DNA of 64,000 bases, taken from Opisthorchis felineus (taxonomy: Eukaryota > Platyhelminthes > Trematoda > Opisthorchiida > Opisthorchiidae). The DNA is taken from NCBI GenBank assembly GCA_004794785.1, contig SJOL01007370.1:51539-115538 (forward strand), given 5' to 3'. The translations under genes and the position numbers were made by a program. The notes below the pieces were generated by a model. That model made no database searches, had not been told where the DNA came from, and was given only the letters and a program-made list of their open reading frames with translations. This document shows, piece by piece, positions 1 to 12,277 of the stretch; the first letter of the stretch is position 1, and each line of letters begins with the position of its first letter.

Positions 1-851
1 GAGCTGCTTTCCGATGGCTGTTTTTTTGTCACATTAAAACGTGTCATGTCTCAAATATCGGGCTTGCGTACGCAAGTACCAAGGTCTCCCATGACCTACA
101 TTGGAAGTTTTAGGTAATCAAGGCCTTCCGAACAAAGGGATTTCGGGCGTAACCGACTTCTGTCTCTATTCCTCAGATGACCGTGGATAGGCTGTTTTCG
201 GTCGCTACTTCCGACCATTCATCGAAAATGATCCAACGACGGGGCTGCTTGTGCATACGACCATGTTTGATGCCACTGGTGCTTGCTCTTTGTGTAGGTG
301 TGGTGTTTGGAACTCGGTATGTCCAGTTGGTCCGAAAGATTCTATGCAGACATTGCTAGTAAAATCGGCCAAGAACTCGAACATGTATGTATAATATTTT
401 GGCTTCGCTATTTTGGGAGTGGTAGCAAAGGCAACTGCTCAGTATATTGCAACTTCGGCATATATGTGCAAGTGGTGGTTGCTTCAGACACCTTTATTTA
501 AGCGCTCAAATGCTTTACTGACTTCCACTACTCTTGCGTTCATTCAACCAGCAGTGCTTACATCTGTCAATAGAGTATTGCTGATGTAGTGCAAATCTGT
601 GCAACAAGCTATCTCGCAACTATTCATCAGTGTGCTCTGTGTTTTATGTTAAGCCGCCGGTGCAAACTGACAAAAGACTAGTATTTGGAAACCATTTACA
701 CTTAAATCAGAGCATGATATTGCTGAATCAAACCCCATAATCAGCTGTTGTACCCTTCCTCAGAATGTGAATATGAAGCACAGTTGTCCGCAAACATCAT
801 CACACGAAGTCTGATGTGGCATGACAGTATTTTGGGTTGTGAAGCTCAGTC

Positions 852-925
852 ATACACGGCCTGCGATACTGTCAGGGAACCCATACCTAAACAGGAGGAC
901 GATTAGGGTCCTCAGCATGCCTGGA
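852..925 (-). repeat. RTE 5'-region box, solitary
   Basis: The minus strand reads gctgaggaccctaatcgtcc, tcctgtttaggtatgggttc and cctgacagtatcgcaggcc. It matches the boxes at 4.06-4.14, 11.71-11.83 and 32.05-32.17 kb. No RTE coding remnant was recognised beside it. Confidence 0.55.
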
Positions 926-2494
926 TCGGACTCGGGCAACAGTGTCTTGGTGAGGAACTACTTTGAACTGAATAAATAACTAGGTGATATTGAATTGTCA
1001 CGCCATCTTCGCAGTGGCGGAGTGCCTCTGCACGGATGAATAGTTCTTAGACGGGACCCCATATGAACGTTGATGTGCCTTGCTTCCCCAGATTGCGGCT
1101 AATCCTAGTCCATGTGGTGCACGCCATGTGTCGGCTCGACCATCGATCAGTCGGTCAGCACATGTATGATTTGTTCATGATTGGACAAGTTTTTACAGCA
1201 AATGTCTGTGTTCCCTTCACATGTTAGTTACTTTTCAAATTGATTTGTGTCGCGCATATGTAACTCCACATCAGTACGGAACATTCCCCAATGGTGAAGT
1301 TTGGTTCCTCTTGAAGGGCGTTGCACTCAGCAGTAGAAGGGTTAAGATGCCCGAGTCGAAGACGTTATCCGTAGTCACTCCTGCGTCGAACGCTATATCG
1401 GCTCTTCGGAGGTTTTTGTTCATATATATATATATATATATAGGGGCTATTTACAGCTAAGCTTTTTGTGATGGCTGTCCCTCTCCGAAGAAAATCTTTC
1501 TCCCAAAATGGACTACTGTGGTAAAACTACGGGCACTCAAGATACCCAATCCATTTCCCCTGCTATATCCAAGAGAACCGGGACCAAATGAAACACGAAA
1601 ACGCTCACCTGAGATACATTTTTTGGTTGACTTGCTGTCACATCACACCGACACCCTGGTGCTTACTCTGACAATGTGCCAGGGCATAACGTCAGACTAC
1701 AATAAATTAGTTTTGTTGTTCGTTCCAAGATCTTACAGAGATAGCTCTGTAAGTTATTTCAGGTCTCCTTTTTCAGTTAATTGTGGATCCAACTCAGGCC
1801 CAACGTAAACTTACCCCATGTCCCATCGTAGGAGGGTATAAAGCTCATCTGCCTTGTATGGTACTTGGGTTCAATGTACCATATTTGGCGAGTAGCCGAG
1901 CAGTATCGGGCACTTCGGCAAGCGGTCGTACAAGACATTATGTCTCCTTTCTGGCCTGTAGCAACCTGCGAAGTCAGGTCATGCATCAGAATTTTTGTAG
2001 CTTGTAGCGGGTATTACTTGGTCCCATAAAATGCGTCCCTTTTGAAATTACTGGCTTTTTTTGCAAGCAGGGGGGCATTTATAGATTATCTGGAGCTAGA
2101 TCCCATGTTCTTTGAGGCACACCGCCAGTCGCTCCAAATCCACCGCGAGTTTCCTTCAATTCTCATGTACGGTGCTAAATCATTAGTGGGGAATAATGTA
2201 ATGTACACATGTTCCATATATAGAGATGTGGCCTCATCTTGTTTGTAATAGGAACAAGTCAGTTTTTCCAGGGTTTGCACTTTACATTGTGGTTCCATTT
2301 TTTTCGGCACGCACTATCATTTGATCGATTATCGGTGTTCTGACTTATCCATCACATAAGTAACCATCTCACTTCCATTTTCGGGCATTATGTAAATCTT
2401 TGCTCATTAAACCTTGTTAGTCTGCATGTGCTATTTCTGCAAATTATCGTGTATGGTGACGTACTCAGTCTACGCCCCGTTGTCTGTTTCACAG
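926..2494. other. No recognised gene
   Basis: Apart from the (AT)n near 1.43 kb nothing was recognised. Short open stretches occur on both strands without splice context or familiar residues. The same applies to 1-851. Confidence 0.5.
1422..1442. repeat. Short (AT)n microsatellite
   Basis: About ten AT units following tttttgttc. Flanks are unremarkable. Confidence 0.9.
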
Positions 2495-2589
2495 CATTCG
2501 AGATGGCTGATATCCAGGGAGAAGTGGTGACCACCGGAAACATATCCAGTCCACCGTTCCCCAATGTTTACTGGGCATTTCTTCGTCAG
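2495..2589 (+). CDS. Candidate exon, weak CUB-like N-terminal motif
   Basis: A 95-base stretch with a good acceptor (tgtctgtttcacag) and donor (CAG/GTAGGT) is open in only one frame: FEMADIQGEVVTT then GNISSPPFPNVYWAFLRQ. GNISSP-FPN-Y resembles the start of a CUB domain (G-ISSP-FPN-YP), but no CUB cysteines lie in this piece. It ends in phase 0, so it cannot join directly to PPP6R exon a, which needs a two-base carry-over. It may be an isolated exon of another gene with a large intron, or chance. Confidence 0.3.
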
Positions 2590-4061
2590 GTAGGTTATTT
2601 TCAATGGTCCAGTCATCCGATATGCTTGTTTTTTTTTTCTCTTCGTCATTGTCCCTGAATTTATATATATTACCGTGGTGACAGCACCAGCAGTTAGCTG
2701 ACTAGTGATGATCACTGGCTATTTATTCTGTGATGGTTCGATAATGGTCATACCCAGAGGGCAGCCTTATGATAATTTATTCGGGGAAAACTGCGGTATC
2801 TAGCTGAAACTGTAGGAATTGTTGGAGAATATGGCCAGTTCCTTGGTATGAAAAATAATGCCGATGTTCATTTTTTTGCCGTCATGCCTAAGCAGGAGGT
2901 TGGTTTAAACAGGCTTCTGCATGGTTCCCCTTCAGTCGTACTCCCTCGGGTCTACGGTAACAGCGGCGATTTGCACGTAGCCCCATGTTCGGTTCCGTGG
3001 GACAATGCATACAAATGACGGGTGTCAATGATCTCTGTCAGAGGATCGTGTGTGTTCACGTCCGTGCATGTGTTCACTTTCTGAGAAATCTGCTAGTCGT
3101 GAGCGAAAACTGGCTGCTCATTACACCACCGAAATATCTTCGATTGTATCTCTTAACTCGGTTGATCCAAGCCGTAGGCACGGCAGTTTTGTACCTAAAG
3201 AAGTGACCACCAGCACTAGTCGCTAACGCTGCTGGTTCCTATCTTTTCATCGCACCAATTTACCTACAAACCCGTGGTCAGACCGTTCAGCCAACTTCTA
3301 TTGGACATAGTCTTCATTATTTTCCTTATGTACTGCATCCTCCACATCCAAGTATGCTAATACATCTTTTGCTATCCTCACTATCTAGACGCCGTTGGCT
3401 ATTCTGCAGTTGCTGTAGCGGGTTACACTGGCGTCTGTCTAGATCTCATTGATCAGGCTGGGTGCCTGTTTACTTGTTTCAGTCTCCGTAGTCAGTCACT
3501 CGTGTACTATTCGTTTATCCACTTCCGTAAGAACCCTCATTGGATGGTTTATAAGTCCCGTATATGTATCGACCAACTGCAACTTTGCTTCAACGAAAGG
3601 TACATTTTATATATCCTACCCATCACGAAGGGTTAGATATTGCCATTACCGACGGCAACTCTCACGTAAGACACCTCGATTCATCGAATGTGCTACTTAA
3701 TGGCTTGTTCATCTGGGATTAAAGGTGTAACGCTATCACCGATCTTATGCAGGGTAAACATTGACCCTTAATTGGTCTCCAGTAGCACGAGCTCTGAACG
3801 CAGGAAGCGCTACCCCAACTGGTGAACAACGAAGTTTGTCATACTGCCAGTAACTACTGTGGCGGGCTATACTTTTGACCGTTGATCTTTCTGAAACACC
3901 TACTCCTGCTCAGGTCGCGCTTTTGTCTATTTTAAATTTCCAGTATCTTCTTTTTAAAAAAAACTGGAAATCAAGCTACAATCAAAGAACTCTGACTAGC
4001 AAGCTAAACGGGCCTACCCAAGCAGCCAGTGTTGAAGCCTTATGTTAATTAGAGGTATCAC
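2590..4061. other. No recognised gene
   Basis: No coding motif or repeat family was recognised on either strand. An 8-base A run occurs near 3956. Confidence 0.5.
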
Positions 4062-4140
4062 GGTCGTACGTGAAGTGGGATACTGCTAGGGTACCCATAT
4101 CTAGACAGGATGACGTTTAGAGCCCTCGACCAAAGTCGAA
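4062..4140 (-). repeat. Inverted RTE 5'-region box
   Basis: On the minus strand it reads ctttggtcgagggctc, then cctgtctagatatgggtacc, then gcagtatcccacttcacg. This matches the 5' box upstream of RTE family B at 32.09-32.17 kb and 11.76-11.82 kb. It lies upstream of a plus-strand RTE fragment but in the opposite orientation. Confidence 0.6.
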
Positions 4141-4289
4141 GATTATTTTAGTTGATCCATGCCACCGGTCCCCGTAAACCGCCTGTGAGCGCAACCAGAA
4201 AGCGTCAAAGTGTTGCCACCTTCTAGGTTGGGTCCTGGAACCGAAGTAGAATCCGGGACTGAACCTGGAGTCCCCTACGGCCTCTGAGG

Positions 4290-4970
4290 TTTGTGCCTGC
4301 GTATGTTCTCTCAAGCGCCACCGAGCTTCTGGTCCGGATGACATCCCACCCGCATTGTTCAAAGATGGGGACGAAGTCCTCAGGGGCGCCTATCCGATCT
4401 GTTTGCTTGCATCCAGGAAAAGGACATTCTGTCCGACAACTGAGGAGATTCAGGGATAGTGCCAATTTTCACAACAGGGGCCTGTAGTGAGTGAGACCTC
4501 TTCAGGTCTTCGACAACCATTGTTTCAGAAACATAGCTCGTGTAGACTGACGTCGATGAGTCCTCAATGACGCAAGTAGAAAACGAGTTTTCGTTTGCCC
4601 AGCGGGGCCTTCAATCGAATATTATGTCCAGCACTAGAAGATGTAGTGGTTAGACCATATATCGCGCATGCCGAATTATCATTTGCCTTGGAGATTGCTG
4701 TTTTGCGTTCCCATTTCAGAGTGGTGCAAGCAGAGAGGTGGCCTGTTAGAGGGGTATAGGAGAGATTACGAAAACTCTGGATGCTGTAGGTGTGACTCGT
4801 CTTCCTTAACGCGGTCCGCGTGATCCTCCCTGTGCCTTGTTGGGGACGTTCCCAGATATGGCTCCTAATCGATGTCAGTGGCGTTCTTGTTGTCCGTTTT
4901 CATCCAGATCGTCCGCATGAGTGTCTGCAGGTGTAGGCACCTTGGAAAGACCGTGTTAGACTATTACTAA
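4290..4970 (+). mobile_element. RTE fragments (RT block 1 and 3' end)
   Basis: Near 4312-4386 one frame reads KRHRASGPDDIPPALFKDGD, the same block as [17 protein letters not shown] at 42.5 kb, followed by a degenerate continuation. Near 4830-4925 the bases ccttgttggggacgttcccag and cagtggcgttcttgttgtcc match the C-terminal end of RTE elements (LPGWG-RD block and 3' end). The core RT between is deleted or unrecognisable. Confidence 0.6.
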
Positions 4971-6059
4971 TTTCCTATTTCCTTTCCTTCGCAATAGGGT
5001 TTTCAAATAAATTATGGTTGATGCACTGTGTATTTGGAGTTTCATCCCGGAATTAAGGCAGAATAAACTAAGGCCACGAAAAAGTCAACTTCCAACCACA
5101 CAAGGTTGTACATCTGTCTGAAAAATTGTCGCAACCGTCAGTTGAATATGTTGTCAATATTCTACCAAAAAATTCCTTCATACAAGTTGCTAATGGTTTT
5201 AGCGAACTGCAATCATTTGCAGATCAGGTGGACGTTGTTCATGCCAGGACTTTTCTTCGACTAGGACAAATCACTTTGCCCAAGAGCAGGGTATTTGCTT
5301 GACGGAACCATCTTGTTCTTAGCAACTGAGTTTATTTCACATCGTTTTTTGTCATGTTCCTTGTTTGAACGTAGGCCGCATGCTTGACTGTAACTCAACG
5401 TATATGAACACAACTTTTCGTCCGTTGCGTACTGTTTCCCTGGGACCTGCAGGATAAAAAGACAAATGCTTAGAACTGGCTTAATAAGTGATGTGTACTA
5501 CGTTCAGCACCGAACGGACTATTATTCGTAGTGTTTAAGTTTGCCTTGGGCGAATAAATCTCAGTCTGTTTCGCCTTCTCCAACGAGCGCAATGGGATGA
5601 AGGTCCCAGGTGAAACTCTCAATCACTCGTTTACGCCAGACGATACCGTTTATTCCGTGCATGACAGCACTTTAGACCTGTCGATATGAAGGCTTTTGCC
5701 TTGATAACATCTGGTTGATGCCAGCCTTGTTTGCTTGTCTTCTTATCATCGAATTGAGAAGGATGGTATTGGTACGGTTGTGCACATATCAGCATATATC
5801 CAGCTGATTGGTCAAGTTTGCTGAATTTTGGGCCCTCATGTAACTTGTGCTCTCACATTCGGTAAATTTATGGCTTCAAACGACAACCAGAAAGGCTTAC
5901 CTGGGTCGCGTCAAAACGAGGGACGAACATCAGTCTGTGCAGTCGACAGCTTTGACATCAGTAAAATAGAAGTGCACTTCATTGTCAAAAACAAAGAACT
6001 CGAGAATTCCTAACCTTAGACAGAAAGGAAAGCAGCCAAGTGGGTTAGACTGTTAAGTA
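4971..6059. other. No recognised gene
   Basis: A/T-rich spacer between two RTE remnants. Nothing recognised. Confidence 0.5.
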
Positions 6060-8190
6060 AGTAGCTCAGTGCAGGGTGCTCCAAGAAATCCTTACCACCC
6101 GCCGTCTTATGATTTACACTTCTAAGTCAAAGGCTCAGTGTGGGGCACCAGAAACAAACCTTTCTCAGCTTAGATAACCGGGAAGTATCATGTGCCCTCG
6201 CAACTCTTCGTTCACTGGTCCTCACCGACACCCTCTCTATACTCATCAAATGATGCACAGCGGACAACCCATTTGCCGGTTCCCTAACGATTGCTTCGTA
6301 TCTCAGCTATCGCCCAGAAAATAAACCAAAATAACCCCCAACGAGACTCAAAAGATCTGATCCACCTTGCGCCCTCCAATCTCCGTACTCTTTGTCAAAT
6401 TGGACAACACATATTTCTTGCTGAAACCCTGCTTTCTCGTTCGGCTGATGCATGTTGCGTCTCTGAAACACACGTACAAGACACCATTCCGGTCGTGCAA
6501 CCCAAGCCGCTTAGGATGAACTCAGATGTTCCACAATTCATTTCTCGAATATCTAGTGATCCTCATGCAATGGCTCGTGGTATCTACGGGGTGGGTTTTG
6601 TACTGAGCCCCGGAGCTGAAACCGTTTTACTGAACTCGATCCCAGCAAGCATTCACCTTTACGCTGTACGGTTGTCTGGTTCAATTAAGGTCAATGCACG
6701 TCGATGGGGTACAGTGTCTTCTTGTCTTATCAGCATAATCATCTACAGACTGCAGTTCTAAGTCTGAGAGGGACGGGTTTTGTCAAGGTTTGTCACGAAT
6801 GCTTTGGTCAGCAACAAGAACGGATGTAGTCGTACTGGCGGGTGATGTGAGCACCCAAGTTGGACGATTAAGTCCTTAGGTGGTGGATTCGGACTTTATC
6901 CTCAGAGTACGGATAATGTAGAGCGACTGCTTCAGCTGTGTGCTGATCATCCTCTTTTCCTAGCCAGTAGGCCGCGGGCGAGTCAGCGACCCAGTTGAAT
7001 CATATGGCTACCGATGGAGATTCTCAATTAAAGATTGCCGTTCCTTCTGGGGTAGGCAACTTAACTCCAGTCGTGCCATTGTGCGGGCCCTGTTATTACT
7101 TTACTTTCCATCAGCATCATGCATACCGAAGCCGAGCAACACTGTTCAATTTTGACGAATATCTGTAGCTCATGCTTGTGTGGCTGGAAAACCACTGGAA
7201 AGGCACAGTCAAGCTGACAATTATGATTAGTTAGAACTGCCTGTTCAAGCTCTCCGTCTAGTCCAAATGATCACCCGATATTCTCAAGATCGACAGTTGT
7301 TATTACTGCCAGAAGAGCCATAACCGCGACTACGGCGGTGCATGTGAACCCATCAAACGCCAAATAATGAGCAGCCTGGAGAATGACAGAGAACTCTGAT
7401 GGATTGCAAAAGCTCAGAAGATGGAGAAGGCTTTTACTGCGGGCAACAGCCGCACCTTATTTCAGCTGATTCAGTCAACTGGCTAAAATAAGGCTGACGT
7501 CAGATGGAACGGTAATTCACTTGCTGGACAGTCGTCGTGAGCGATGGGCTAAACACTTAGTGAATTCTGTTGGCCTGGTTCAACACGACCTTTACAACAA
7601 CCCAACGAGCCTGAATGAAGCGTCGTCACCAGCCCGCCGCATGCAACAGAAATCTCTGAAGAGACGCGTTCGTGAGAATCAAGCTAGTCAGCTGGACGGC
7701 TTTCACCAACACCTATGGTGGTGACGTCGCACACTACTTTGTGCTTCAGAAAGGTAGTCTCTACGCACAGACGATGTACTTGAACGTTTGACCATAGGTG
7801 TCTCCGAAGCATTTGCGTGTCTGGTGGGAAAATCGAATTAGTAATATTGTGGTACGCCGGATGCTTTTGAGAATACTAAACTCTCCCGCGACGGGTGAGC
7901 TTCATATGCTTCATTGTTTACGATAGTTAGAACGGTTACTTCGTATGTCAGGGAACCACGAAGTGGACAGCTTATGACTCGGCAACGAAGTATGAAAGCA
8001 CTAACCAGTAAACAATACAGTTGAAAACCGTCGCGTCCTTGGATGGACTCAACCCATCAGTGGTTAGTGACACTGGCAGCCACGGCTCAGTCACGCAGAC
8101 AGTGGCGTCCCTGCATCATCACCGCCTTCAATGTTAGCTACCTGGTATCCCGTGTTGTCTGATGACTGGAACAGTTGAACAGTTGTGCCA
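6060..8190 (+). mobile_element. RTE family A, copy 1 (internally deleted)
   Basis: Collinear with the element at 40.9-44.3 kb, from the 5' box (cttctaagtcaaaggctcag near 6120) through endonuclease, linker (gagaatgacagagaactctg near 7380) and C-terminal block (ggtgtctccgaagcatttg near 7797) to the 3' end near 8190. Relative to copy 2 it lacks roughly 300 bp before and 760 bp after the REnQAgfr position (near 7672), so motifs A, B and YADD are gone. It keeps the endonuclease N-terminal region that copy 2 lacks. Stops and frameshifts are frequent; it is clearly dead. Confidence 0.82.
6291..6761 (+). pseudogene. RTE family A endonuclease, N-terminal part
   Basis: A 156-codon open stretch. It includes LAPSNLRTLCQIGQ (the N-terminal F-N-R block), ADACCVSETHVQD (the catalytic E-T block of AP-like endonucleases), RGIYGVGFVLSPGAE and LYAVRLSGSIKVNARRW. 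This region is the one deleted from the 41 kb copy. The frame ends before the GDVN block that follows near 6840 in another frame. Confidence 0.78.
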
Positions 8191-9614
8191 CCACCTCCAG
8201 TACCTTGGCTATAGTTACCCGTCCCCCTTTTTTGGTGAACAAAGTTGTAGAAGCTAGAACCCACGTACCCTTGCTACATAGTATATGGCTGACAAACTAC
8301 ACAGAACATCTTTTTGTCAACTCATATATTCATGTTCCACGATTAACAATATTCAATGAAGAAACTATCTGTTATTGACAGTCAAGCCATTTTTTTGGAG
8401 AAACGCTAGATGCATTACTACTTGGGTTGGCTTTTTATTGAAGGCAAGTCATTGAAAACAAATTATCTTCTCCTTATCCGTATGTGTGGAGCTTCACAGG
8501 AAAATTGTGCAACGATGCGGCTACAAGTTTTCGAGGTTAGAGCGATTCTGACCGGTCTTCAAGGTGTGCGCTCTTCTGGGTGAATCGCTGTATACGGGCG
8601 CAGGAAACTACCTTCGTTTCCTTCACAGCAGTCATCAAAGGCAATGATTAAGTTAGACTCCGAAGCCGCTTCTTCGCAAACTTACACTCAGTACTATTCC
8701 GCAAGTGATTTTATTATGGCCTAGGTCGACTTAGATGACTAGCACTTTAAGGAAGCACAACTGCAAGGAATCAGTTAATGAGAAGAAATCGATAAACCAG
8801 CATGGTCAAGTTTGTGTATTACTCTTTCAGGTCAGTTGAAAATCAATGTGCCTGATGAGTTCGTGTTCATCAGTGGTTGTATTCACGGAAGCAGCAATTC
8901 CATTTAACCGAGATAGTTTATTACTGCTGATGGATAACTGGAGTCTGCATTTTTTGTCCTGAATCTAGTGCTCGCTCGTCAGCATATCGTGATGAACTTG
9001 TCTCAGGCCAGTTTCCGGATAAGTGCAGGTCATTTTTTGAGTCACCCAGAAATGTGTTACTGCTCAGCGATCTTCTTGCTGGATTCTAAATCCCATTTAA
9101 TAATAGTATTGATGTTATTCAGCGGTCGGTTGATCACAGAATGTCGATATTTACCGCCGGAGGTCAGTGTTTTGCCTCGTTTTTTGAGGTTGTAAGGTAG
9201 ATATTAACAAGCCGGATTATCCTTTCTCTGTTAGTCAGTGAACTCTTCGGAGTATCCTGCAAAGGTTTTCATCTGCACTTGTCTGCCCTATGGTTCGATT
9301 TTCCCAGTTTGTTAGCTCTCACGCTCCCCTCGTTGTTATATCACACGAGCGTTGGACGAGCGATAGAAATGCAAATGAGAATAAAACATCTGTCCCACAC
9401 ACACACACACGTGGGGGCCTAAATCTCGGATAGCTATCGGCTACTTTGGGTGGAACACCTGCTGTTGCGAAATGTATATTTTGGTACAGAATTTACTGCC
9501 ATTTACAACGATACATACAATACGTGTTTGGAACATATGCGTGAACCATAGGTATATACGGACTTATTAGAAAAGTTAAAAGACGTGACGTCCTCGTCTG
9601 ATGAATATGAACTA
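8191..9614. other. No recognised gene
   Basis: Only the short (CA)n at 9.4 kb. Open stretches are short and lack splice context. Confidence 0.5.
9396..9410. repeat. Short (CA)n microsatellite
   Basis: About seven CA units between tgtcc and gtggggg. Confidence 0.85.
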
Positions 9615-9785
9615 TCGTGATTACTCAGTTGTTAAGACGTGAATTTACCAATCCCGGAATTTCGACTGCTCCCGTCTAGGTTTGGACAGCACGGCAGTCT
9701 CTCAGCTCTCCTGCTTTCTTAGGGTAGCATGGCAGTTGGGTACCGAAAGGGTGTTACAGCTGAACGATTATTTTGTTATTTGATA
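9615..9785 (+). mobile_element. tRNA-derived SINE, family 1, copy A
   Basis: Related to copies at 29.8, 44.9 and 53.6 kb. It has a degraded A box (ttactcagttgttaagacgt), a weak B box (ggaatttcgact), the body cccgtctaggtttggacagc, and the shared 3' end taccgaaagggtgttacagc then tgaacgattattttgtt. The internal pol III boxes are worn, so it is probably old. Confidence 0.7.
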
Positions 9786-11709
9786 GACAACGTATTCGCA
9801 ACAGGAGAGGTGATGGGCATGCGGCGAAACCAAATCGGAAGCCGGTTTACACCTAAATCTTGTACAACTGGATTTTCTCCATCGTTGTAATTAACAGATT
9901 CCCTACTTCTCCGTTTGAATCACGTTGAATTGAGCACTTAAAAGTGCGTTTTTTTTCTATACGACGACTAGTATACATAGCAAAGGCTGGACTTTCATAT
10001 TTCGTGAACGTGAACGAACTGGCATTGTAAGATAATGTAGGACTTGATGCCGTCCAACTGGTTGTTTATTTGTGGAATAGCCACAGTTAACCAATCGAGC
10101 TACGAGAGCATGTGCCATATGATACGTCGTATGAGCACCACATAACTCACTGGGTCACAGGAGCCATACACCATAACCTTCAGCAGCCAACCATTTCTTC
10201 ATAGGAATCGCTGCCAGCGTCACGTGGTAGGTTTAGTTCCCATCACATTCCTAACTCAGGTTGCTTCTGGGGCTCAATGACCAATCACTGAACTCCACAA
10301 CGAAGCTCTGCAGTGTTTACTACGTTGATTTACAGGCTGTTTCAATAGGACGGACTTATTGGAGGTCACTATTCTAAAGAAACTTTGAAGACCATTTGAG
10401 ATGTCTTTATATCGTAAAGCAACATTGGCTAGCCCCGTTGCCGTACAACCACAGAAGTGTTTTATGTGAATCTTATTTTTGGTAGAAGAAAGAAAACAGA
10501 CTGTCTCGTATCTGCCAATAATGATCCTCTGAAGTTTAAACCTAGAGTCCTCAACATCCAGGAAGCTCGTTGCCACTCTCTTCATTTCTGAAGCACATTG
10601 TGCGGCGTCTCTAACCAAAAGCATAGATTCATGCCTCACATCAATGTAGCGCTCAATCCCATACCCTGTGGTTGCTTGAATGCCCTATCTTTGAACTGAG
10701 CCCAACTAATCTGTTTGTGGGAAGGTTCTCAGGCTCAGCCTGAAACTTTTGAGTCATATTCAAGACACTTGGAATTCCAACCACTGCCAGCTGTGACTCA
10801 GTGCTTACCGGAAGGTTTGAAGATCATTTCTGGACTATACCCATGAGGCCCATAGGGTTGATGCAGAATTCTTTAAGCATGAGCTTCTGTCGGCCCATTA
10901 GATACTGCAGATTAAGGTTTCGTTTGTGTTACAGATGTCACCGCGAACTGTAGTTCCTGGTGCAGCCGTTGCTTGGATAATCCTAATAGTAACGGATCGA
11001 TGACGTCAGAGGAAATGATTTCGGGGGTGAAAACAGAAACGTTGACAGTTGTGGTGACTTTTTGGCTCACAGGTTTTTTATACCAGTATGGATCAGTGAG
11101 TTGCGACAAGGATTGTCAGGATTAATTAGAATCCGGTATGCAAGTGTCAGCCTCCGACACGCTTAGAAATAAATATTTAATGGTATCACTCCTTTAGTGT
11201 TAGAGAATGTGGCAAATATGTTGACTTGCTTGGTCGCCGTCCTTGTGTCCTTTCTCCTAGCAGTTTGTGGCCCTTGAGGCAGGAAGTCTGACCCCGTATC
11301 TGGTTTTATTTAAGCACTCATAAATGTCCTGAACGCTGTTCCTTCTAATCTCCGAAAGGCGTAACGTCTGTTGGTGGTATCTGCAGCTTTTCAGCATCTG
11401 ACTGAGTTGTTCGGATTATTTTTGAATGATTCCCTCTGGGTCCTCTTCGGGTGTGCTGGGTCGCAGTGCACTAGATCCTTGAGTTTGAGACCGCTAGTTG
11501 GTACAGCAAAGGAGCACTACATGAATTATCCCAGCTTTTATTCTGCGTCTAGGTGTGTTTGCTGTGAGGAGACCTTGTCATGTTATTGAGGTTTGTGTAC
11601 TTCTATGACCCATTGCTGATTTCACTTTGACACCCGTAAACATTTGCACAAAGGTCTGACGAACACGGTCCCTTGGCACTGGAAAATGCGTGCCGACTTG
11701 TTCTGTGGT
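9786..11709. other. No recognised gene
   Basis: Contains a 121-codon minus-strand open stretch (10274-10639) with no recognisable residues; nothing else stands out. Confidence 0.45.
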
Positions 11710-12162
11710 AGTATGTCGACAACCCACTGGCTTACAGTCAGGCTCTTGAGCCAATGACTTTGGTCAGGGAGCACAGTCTCTTTTCTAGTTGGGAGCGCCC
11801 TGACAATATCCCGTCGTGCGTACAACCATGAACCTCACAACGAAGAATATTATCATGCTTCATCGGTCGTCGCGTGATGGCATCAGCCAAGTTGCCTCAC
11901 TTGTTGCGTGCAACAGGGAGGGGATAATCAAGGTTTCACTTTCACGTAATGCTTCTTCTACTATACTCTACCCCGATGTGTGTACTCTCTCTGACGGTCC
12001 TTTACTAAGGCTGAGCGCCTTTTTCAATACTTTCTCCGCAGGTTCCAGCACTAGGACTGACCGTTTTGCCCGCCCTGTATCACACTCAGCTGTAACTTCT
12101 GTGTGTCCATCTTCAGTAACCACCTTAAACACTTTGAAGTTTGCTTTCAAACTCCGAAAGCT

Positions 12163-12277
12163 GGTCTACTTAGTTGCCTTTAGTGTTCGCCCACTGAAGC
12201 AAGCAGAGCAACAAGGGGCTCTTGCTCGTACGCTGGATTCTCTCTGCATTAATGTATGCTGCATATCAGAAACATGA
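12163..12277 (+). pseudogene. RTE family B endonuclease N-terminus
   Basis: The open stretch carries LVAFSVRPLKQAEQQGALAR then TLDSLCINVCCISET and stops right after the catalytic Glu-Thr. In related elements the next residues are RIQD; here atgaatccagaatgc follows an in-frame TGA, so the break is a point change in the catalytic region. Confidence 0.65.

Noticed and set aside
10274..10639. 121-codon minus-strand open stretch
   Set aside because: No motif, no repeat match within the window, no splice context.
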